Positions 59,276 to 64,000 of a stretch of DNA of 64,000 nucleotides are shown here, in pieces. Source of the DNA: Mycobacterium sp. IS-836 (GTDB lineage: Bacteria > Actinomycetota > Actinomycetes > Mycobacteriales > Mycobacteriaceae); NCBI RefSeq assembly GCF_001954275.1, contig NZ_MBEU01000062.1:124001-188000 (forward strand), in the 5' to 3' direction. The notes beneath the pieces are model-generated. The model did not search any database and was not told the DNA's origin. It was given only the letters and a program-made list of their open reading frames with translations. The translations under genes were made by a program, and so were the position numbers. Each line of letters begins with the position of its first letter. Positions within the stretch are counted from its first letter, which is position 1.

Positions 59276-60096
59276 TTCTGCACCTCTGTCCAGGCGGTGA
59301 TGATGGAGGGCATGGTGATGAGGGCATTGGCCGCCAGCGCCTCCTCGCGGAAACGCGGGACGAACTGGCCCATGTCGTCGAGATCGTCGAGACCAAAGCC
59401 CCCCTGTTCTGCGATGGGCGAGACGAGCCGCCAGACTTCCGCGCCGTAGGCGAGGATGTCGGCCTCGGCGGCGGTCCCGATCGGCGCGCCGATGGTCAGC
59501 CGCGGCGCGCCCAGGCCGGCCTCGGCGAAGACGGCGTGCAGCGTGCTGCCGAACCGCGGGCTGATGCCCATGTCCTCGAAGGCGCGGACGATGCCCGCAA
59601 TCACTCGGCTGAACAGCGGGAGCTCCGGGACGCTGCGCGCCCGAGTGATGTCGATCTCGGCGAACGCGATCACGCCGCCGGGACGCAGCAACGAGCTGAG
59701 GTGCCGCAGCGTGGCGGCCGGGTCGGGCAGGTGCATCAGGATCAGCCGGCCGATGACCGCGTCGACCGGTTCGTCCAGGGTGAGCGCGTCGATGACCGCT
59801 TGTGTGAAATGCACTGTGGACAGGCCTTTTTCGGCGGCGCGGGCGCGGGCCAGTTCGACCATGGCGGGTGCGGCGTCGACGCCGAGTACGCTTCCCGTCG
59901 GCCCGACCAGCCGGGCGGCGACGAACGACACGTCGCCGGGGCCGCTGCCGATGTCGAGCACCCGCATGCCCGGGCGCAGCCCGGCGAGCCGCAGCGCGTG
60001 CTCCGTATAGCCGTCGTACAGCCGTCCCTGCAGGAGCAGCCGCTGCACCTCCGCGTCGGCGTGGCCGAGGACGTACGTGCTGTCTGATGTACCCAT
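59272..60096 (-). CDS. SAM-dependent class I methyltransferase
   Basis: 274-residue UbiE-like methyltransferase: motif I VLDIGSGPGDVSFVAARLVG at about 46-65, VLGVDAAPAMVELARARA, VDAVIGRLILMHLPDPAATLRHL and LLRPGGVIAFAEID. It differs from the adjacent 267-residue methyltransferase and is not its tandem duplicate. It comes right after the exporter gene, 31 bases away, so it is second in the operon. Substrate unknown. Confidence 0.9.
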   Translation of the reverse strand: MGTSDSTYVLGHADAEVQRLLLQGRLYDGYTEHALRLAGLRPGMRVLDIGSGPGDVSFVAARLVGPTGSVLGVDAAPAMVELARARAAEKGLSTVHFTQAVIDALTLDEPVDAVIGRLILMHLPDPAATLRHLSSLLRPGGVIAFAEIDITRARSVPELPLFSRVIAGIVRAFEDMGISPRFGSTLHAVFAEAGLGAPRLTIGAPIGTAAEADILAYGAEVWRLVSPIAEQGGFGLDDLDDMGQFVPRFREEALAANALITMPSIITAWTEVQK

Positions 60097-60127
60097 GGGT
60101 TTCGTGCCTTTCTGTGTGGGAGCGGTT

Positions 60128-61663
60128 TTAGGCGTTGGCCAGTTCGGGTGACGGCGTCGCTTGCCGCTCGCGTGCCGGCAACAGCCAGGCCACGACGATC
60201 GCGGCGCCCAGCGCGATGCCCGCGCAGACGAGTGAGCTCACCTGGAGGCCGTCCAGGAATGCGTTGTCGACGGCGGCCCGGACATAGCCGGCCTGGTGCG
60301 CTGGTAGCTGTTCGATCACCCGGTGAGCGAACGCCATCGAGTGCCGCATCGCGTCGGCCGGCAGGCCGGTCAGCGCGGCGGACGAGAGATGTCCCGAGTA
60401 CACCGACGCGAATATGCTGCCGGCGATGGCCACGCCGAGGGTGCCGCCCAGCTCGCGCGTGGTGTCGTTGACGGCCGAGCCGACGCCGGCCTTGTCGACG
60501 GCCAGCGATCCCATGATCGCCTCGGTGGCCGGGGCGGTGGTCAGGCCGAGCCCGCCGCCGAGCAGCACCATCTGCAGGGCGATCTCGGTGTAGGGCGTGG
60601 CGGCGTCCGCCGTGGACGCCCACGCGAGCCCGGCGGCGAACACGATGAGGCCGGCGGCGACGACGGTGGTGGTGCCGATTCGTTGGACCAGCCGGGGGCC
60701 CAGGATGCTCGCCAGCGCGATCAGGGCGGCAACCGGCAGCAATCGCACGCCACTCTGAAATGCCGTGTAGCCCTTGATGAATTGGAAGTACTGGGTGATC
60801 ACGAAGATGAAGCCGAACAACGTCAGGAAGCCGGCGGTCACCGCGAGGCTGCCGCCGGAAAACCGGCGGTTGAAGAACACCGAGACGTCCAGCATCGGAT
60901 GGGTGCTGCGCCGCTCCCACAGCGCGAACGCGGCGAGGACGGCCGCGGCGAGGGCAAACCCGGCCACGGTCCGGCCGTTGGTCCAGCCCCACGTCGGCGC
61001 CTCGATGACGGTGTAGACCAGCGCCGTGATACCGGCCGCGGACAGGATTAGGCCGGGCACGTCGACGCGCGGTGCCGCCGGGTCGCGTGAGGTGGGAACG
61101 AACAGGATGCCGCCGACGATGGCCAGCGCCGCGATGGGGATGTTCACCATGAAGATCGAGCCCCACCAGAAGTGTTCGAGCAGCCAGCCGCCGCTGATCG
61201 GCCCCACGGCCACCCCGACGCCCACCATGGCCGCCCACAGCCCGATGGCCTTGGCGCGCGGCACCGGGTCGGTGAAGATGTTGGTGATCAGGCCCAGTGT
61301 GGTCGGGAAGATCACGGCCGCGCCCACGCCCATGGCGGCGCGAGCCGCGATCAGGGCGTCGGCCGAATTCGCTTGTGCCGCAACGGCAGATGTCAGCGCG
61401 AACACCGCGAGCCCGGAGTTGAGCCAGGCCCGCCTTCCATAACGGTCGGACAGGCTGCCGGCCGACAGCAGCAGGCCGGACATGACCAGGGTGTAGGCGT
61501 CGACGATCCATTGCAGCTGGGCGGTGTCGGCGCCGAGCTGACGCGACAGCGTGGGCAGCGCGACGTTGACGATGGTGGCGTCGACGCTGATGACGAAGAC
61601 GCCGAGGCAGATGACGGCGAGCGCGGAAATCGGGTGGTTTCGGAATATCGGTTCGGTACGCAT
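60128..61663 (-). CDS. MFS drug-exporter-type transporter (EmrB/QacA, 14-helix)
   Basis: 511-residue proton-driven exporter. The ATG at 61663 gives MRTEPIFRNHPISALAVICLG. Signatures are FVISVDATIVNVALPTL in helix 1, the motif-A loop GSLSDRYGRRAWLNSG, and a helix-5-like GPISGGWLLEHFWW. About 14 helices fit the DHA2 group. It is the promoter-proximal gene of the accessory operon and is divergent from an HxlR-type regulator, with shared operator sequences, so its expression is probably inducible. Confidence 0.93.
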   Translation of the reverse strand: MRTEPIFRNHPISALAVICLGVFVISVDATIVNVALPTLSRQLGADTAQLQWIVDAYTLVMSGLLLSAGSLSDRYGRRAWLNSGLAVFALTSAVAAQANSADALIAARAAMGVGAAVIFPTTLGLITNIFTDPVPRAKAIGLWAAMVGVGVAVGPISGGWLLEHFWWGSIFMVNIPIAALAIVGGILFVPTSRDPAAPRVDVPGLILSAAGITALVYTVIEAPTWGWTNGRTVAGFALAAAVLAAFALWERRSTHPMLDVSVFFNRRFSGGSLAVTAGFLTLFGFIFVITQYFQFIKGYTAFQSGVRLLPVAALIALASILGPRLVQRIGTTTVVAAGLIVFAAGLAWASTADAATPYTEIALQMVLLGGGLGLTTAPATEAIMGSLAVDKAGVGSAVNDTTRELGGTLGVAIAGSIFASVYSGHLSSAALTGLPADAMRHSMAFAHRVIEQLPAHQAGYVRAAVDNAFLDGLQVSSLVCAGIALGAAIVVAWLLPARERQATPSPELANA

Positions 61664-61670
61664 GGACAAG

Positions 61671-61736
61671 AGACTAAACTTGATAGACAAATAAATCAAG
61701 TAGAAACTTGAAAAAGATGTCCATCGCAGGTAGGGT
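61671..61736. promoter_or_regulatory. Overlapping divergent promoters with shared operator
   Basis: Minus strand: ttgatt (61694-61699), 17 bases, tagtct (61671-61676), then 7 bases to the exporter ATG. Plus strand: ttgaaa (61708-61713), 17 bases, tagggt (61731-61736), then 6 bases to the regulator ATG. The inverted repeat acttgat (61678-61684) / atcaagt (61695-61701) covers the exporter -35 and spacer, and a third half-site acttga (61706-61711) overlaps the regulator -35. Both transcripts should be leaderless. Confidence 0.75.
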
Positions 61737-61742
61737 GGTGTT

Positions 61743-62384
61743 ATGCCCGCCCGCAGGAACTACAACCAGAACTGCCCGATCGCCCGCGGCCTCGACGTCC
61801 TCGGCGAGCGGTGGACGCTGCTGATCCTGCGCGAGCTGGTCGGCGGGCCCCGCCGCTACGGCGATCTGCGCGACGAGTTGCCCGGCATCGCGACCAACCT
61901 GCTGGCCGAGCGACTCAAGGAACTCCAGGACGCCGGGCTCGTCGACCGCGCAGACCTACCCGCCCCGATCGGCCGCACCGTGTACACGCTCAGCGACCTG
62001 GGCTGGCAGCGGGTGCTGCCGATCCTGCGGAGCATCGCGTGGTTCGGGCTGGACTGGCTGGACCCGATCGGGGATGGGCCGGCATCGCCGCTGAACGGGT
62101 TCCTGGCGGGCATCCTGCTGGGCTTCGACTCGGGTGCCGCGGCCGGCTTGGAGGCGACTTGCCGCATCGAGATCGACGGCCGCCGTTTCGAGTTCGCCGT
62201 CACTGAGGGTCGCCTCGCCGGGGCGCGCGGAGAGCCCGCGGTGACCATCACCGCCGGCGCGGCGGACCTTGTCAACGCCCGGCTCGGGTCAACCGACGCC
62301 AAGCGCAAGGCGGCGCTGCGCCGCATCGACTTCGCGGGCGACCCGGGCGCCGTCGACGCGGTGCGTCGGGCGTTTTCGTTGTAG
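61743..62384 (+). CDS. HxlR-family winged-helix regulator with C-terminal SCP2-like domain
   Basis: 213-residue regulator. Residues 1-100 are an HxlR winged helix (NCPIARGLDVLGERWTLLILRELVGGPRRYGDLRDELPGI), including the typical N-terminal Cys. Residues ~125-213 resemble the sterol-carrier-like domain found in some of these regulators (CRIEIDGRRFEFAVTEGRL, PAVTITAGAADLVNARLG), which may bind a lipophilic effector. It is divergent from the exporter gene, with shared operator half-sites, and is therefore the likely repressor of the operon and of itself. Confidence 0.9.
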   Translation: MPARRNYNQNCPIARGLDVLGERWTLLILRELVGGPRRYGDLRDELPGIATNLLAERLKELQDAGLVDRADLPAPIGRTVYTLSDLGWQRVLPILRSIAWFGLDWLDPIGDGPASPLNGFLAGILLGFDSGAAAGLEATCRIEIDGRRFEFAVTEGRLAGARGEPAVTITAGAADLVNARLGSTDAKRKAALRRIDFAGDPGAVDAVRRAFSL

Positions 62385-62392
62385 GCCGCGGG

Positions 62393-63046
62393 TCAATGCC
62401 GGTTTTCGAGCAGTGCATCAATCAGCGCATCGGCGATGAACTTGCCGTAGCGGGCGGCCGACCAACCGCGTTCCAGTACGAGAAGCTCGTAAAGCTCGGG
62501 CGCGTGATACGTCCATAGGACATCGCGCGCCTGTCTGGCGCTGACCCGTAGCTGTCCGGTGCCGGCGAGGTCGGAGGCGAACATTGTCATGGCCGTGAGG
62601 GTTTCGCTCCGGATCTGCTTCCAGACCGTCGCAGCGTCCTGGGACGACGCGGCGCCATCGCGTGCGAGTAGCTGCACCGGAGCGCTGCGCGGCATCGTGG
62701 AGGCCAGGTGCTTGGCGTAGATCTCGATCTTGGCGGCGGCCTCGGGCGCGTTGAGCACGTTCTGGATCACGTCTCGCTGGACCATGGGGATCGGTTCGTC
62801 GTCACCCGCGACGGACACGTCGAACAGTGCTTTCAGCACGCCCGCCTTGGTCGCGAACGCCTTGTACACGGTCTCGACCGACACGCCGGCGTCCTTTGCG
62901 ATCTCTGCAATGGTCGTCGCCGCGTAACCGTGGGCCAGGAAGCGCTTTCGCGCGGCCGCAAGCACCGCGCCTCGGTTCTGGAGGGCCTGTTGGCGACGAC
63001 GGGTCGAGTCGTAGCGGCGCGGGGGCTGGCTCTTGACAGATCCCAT
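62393..63046 (-). CDS. TetR-family transcriptional regulator
   Basis: 217-residue TetR regulator. The HTH is RGAVLAAARKRFLAHGYAATTIAEIAKDAGVSVETVYKAFATKAGVL (about 26-72), with a helical ligand-binding domain after it. It is divergent from the acyl-CoA-dehydrogenase-like gene, with a palindrome in the 60-base gap. Its 3' end is 8 bases from the convergent HxlR-type gene. Ligand unknown. Confidence 0.92.
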   Translation of the reverse strand: MGSVKSQPPRRYDSTRRRQQALQNRGAVLAAARKRFLAHGYAATTIAEIAKDAGVSVETVYKAFATKAGVLKALFDVSVAGDDEPIPMVQRDVIQNVLNAPEAAAKIEIYAKHLASTMPRSAPVQLLARDGAASSQDAATVWKQIRSETLTAMTMFASDLAGTGQLRVSARQARDVLWTYHAPELYELLVLERGWSAARYGKFIADALIDALLENRH

Positions 63047-63072
63047 ATTTCAGTACATGCTCCTGTATCTAT

Positions 63073-63086
63073 TACAGTTTACTGTA
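63073..63086. promoter_or_regulatory. Palindromic operator between TetR and the flavoenzyme gene
   Basis: tacagt-tt-actgta is a perfect 14-base palindrome in the divergent gap, 20 bases upstream of the flavoenzyme ATG. It is the natural candidate binding site for the adjacent TetR regulator. Confidence 0.65.
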
Positions 63087-63106
63087 TCAGACGTAGGGAG
63101 CCAGCC

Positions 63107-64000
63107 ATGACAACCGCGACACGCACCCCCGCCACCCTGTCGGACGGCGACCACTCCACGGCGGTAGCGCGTGCCCTGGCGCCCGAAATCACGCAGCGAG
63201 CCGACGAGGCCGAGGCCCTCGGGACATTGCCGATCGACCTGGTCGAGCGGCTGCGGACGGCCGGCATCTTCCGTGCCTTGCAACCGCGCTCGCTTGGCGG
63301 CTTTGAAGTGGCTCCCGTCGAGTTCATCCAGATGGTCGAGGAACTGGCGCGTGCCGACGGCTCGACGGGATGGATCGCGGCCATCGGTGCCGGCGCCCCG
63401 GCATTCTCGGCTTGGCTCGAGCCTGCCGTCGCCAGAGAACTGTTCGGCTCGAACGCCGACTTTCTGGCGGCCACCGTGTTCGCCCCCACCGGGCGGGCTG
63501 TTCCCGATGGCGACGGTCGGTTCGCCGTCGAGGGCCGATGGCCGTTTGCCAGCGGTTGTCGCCACGCCGAATGGTTGCTGGCCGGGATGTTCGTGTTCGA
63601 TGGCTTCGACGGCCAGGCGCCGCGAATGATTCCCGGCCAGGGCCCGGACTGGCGCCTCGCGTTCTTTCCGCGCGCCGACGCCGAAATCGTGGACAACTGG
63701 GACGTTTTGGGGCTGCGCGCCACGGGCAGCAATGACGTGCTCGCCCGAGGGCTGCACGTTGCCGAAGAACACACCATCCGCCCGTTCTTCGAGCCGGCCC
63801 GCCAGGACGGCCCGTTGTGGAGACTGGCGTTCTTCACACTGGTCGGAGTCGCCTTGGTCGGTGTCCCGCTCGGGATCGCGCGGCGCGCGCTCGACGAGTT
63901 CACCGACCTCGCGACGACAAAGACCCGTGCCGGCACCTTCGAGCCGCTCGCCCAGGACCCTGTCGCGCAGGTCGAGTTCGCCGGTGCCGAAGCGGCTTGG
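63107..64000 (+). CDS. Acyl-CoA-dehydrogenase-fold flavin-dependent monooxygenase (partial, runs off window)
   Basis: The first 298 residues are present and the frame is open to the window end. It has an N-terminal acyl-CoA-dehydrogenase helical domain (ALAPEITQRADEAEALGTLPIDLVERLRTAG), then LARADGSTGWIAAIGAG, the middle beta domain WPFASGCRHAEWLLAG and DNWDVLGLRATGSNDV, then the C-terminal helices. The WDVLGLRATGS pattern is typical of the HsaA/HpaB-like flavin monooxygenases with this fold. The ATG at 63107 has agggag 6 bases upstream. It is divergent from a TetR gene. Substrate unknown, probably aromatic or polycyclic. Confidence 0.88.
   Translation, partial: MTTATRTPATLSDGDHSTAVARALAPEITQRADEAEALGTLPIDLVERLRTAGIFRALQPRSLGGFEVAPVEFIQMVEELARADGSTGWIAAIGAGAPAFSAWLEPAVARELFGSNADFLAATVFAPTGRAVPDGDGRFAVEGRWPFASGCRHAEWLLAGMFVFDGFDGQAPRMIPGQGPDWRLAFFPRADAEIVDNWDVLGLRATGSNDVLARGLHVAEEHTIRPFFEPARQDGPLWRLAFFTLVGVALVGVPLGIARRALDEFTDLATTKTRAGTFEPLAQDPVAQVEFAGAEAAW

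Overview
The window is a GC-rich actinobacterial chromosome segment from a slow-growing, non-tuberculous Mycobacterium. The evidence is the combination of a complete ESX-4 type VII secretion locus, a PPE-PPW protein, whiB3, sigD/rsdA, a His-tailed GroEL1, guaB2/guaB3 and choD. Gene order follows, in reverse, the M. tuberculosis stretch Rv3457c (rpoA) to Rv3400. All statements about M. tuberculosis order are from memory.

Layout. 0-2.6 kb: rpoA-rplQ-truA. 2.6-4.1 kb: two cutinase-like secreted esterases on the minus strand. 4.2-14 kb: ESX-4, with eccB4 forward, mycP4-eccD4 reverse, then eccC4, a T7SS-associated protein, esxU and esxT forward. 14-15.9 kb: a lower-GC two-gene cassette (XRE-HTH/ImmA-IrrE metallopeptidase plus PIN-like nuclease) inserted between esxT and rplM. 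16-20.3 kb: rplM-rpsI, glmM and two ESX-substrate-like proteins. 20.3-22.8 kb: an F420-type oxidoreductase, an NTF2-like protein, an alpha/beta-hydrolase-fold protein and a 51-residue small gene. 23-34.5 kb: glmS, a frameshifted DUF4436-like gene, a rhomboid-like protein, nnr, gadB, alr, a hydrolase and the tsaE-tsaB-rimI-tsaD operon. 34.5-36.8 kb: CIRCE-controlled groES-groEL1. 36.9-41 kb: an accessory island with a cupin, a SodC-like protein missing copper ligands, an NTF2-like protein with a divergent LysR regulator, and a hemerythrin/DUF2231-Rieske pair. 41-49 kb: whiB3, sigD-rsdA, guaB2-guaB3 and choD. 49-54 kb: a Rv3406-like dioxygenase with a divergent TetR regulator, a GH65 enzyme and a HAD phosphomutase. 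54-64 kb: an accessory region with a PPE-PPW gene behind a Zur-like box, an operon of exporter, two methyltransferases, hydrolase, NAD(P)-binding protein and two paralogous membrane proteins opposite an HxlR-type regulator, and a TetR/acyl-CoA-dehydrogenase-like pair cut by the window end.

How the parts work together. The housekeeping genes serve transcription, translation, tRNA t6A modification, cell-wall precursor supply (glmM, glmS, alr), purine synthesis and protein folding. ESX-4 supplies a membrane secretion machine plus its EsxU/EsxT pair and possible extra substrates. The most interesting candidates for under-described biology are the PIN/ImmA cassette at 14.2-15.9 kb, the Zur-box/leader-peptide/His-rich PPE unit at 54.1-55.8 kb, and the HxlR-controlled methyltransferase/efflux operon at 55.9-62.4 kb.
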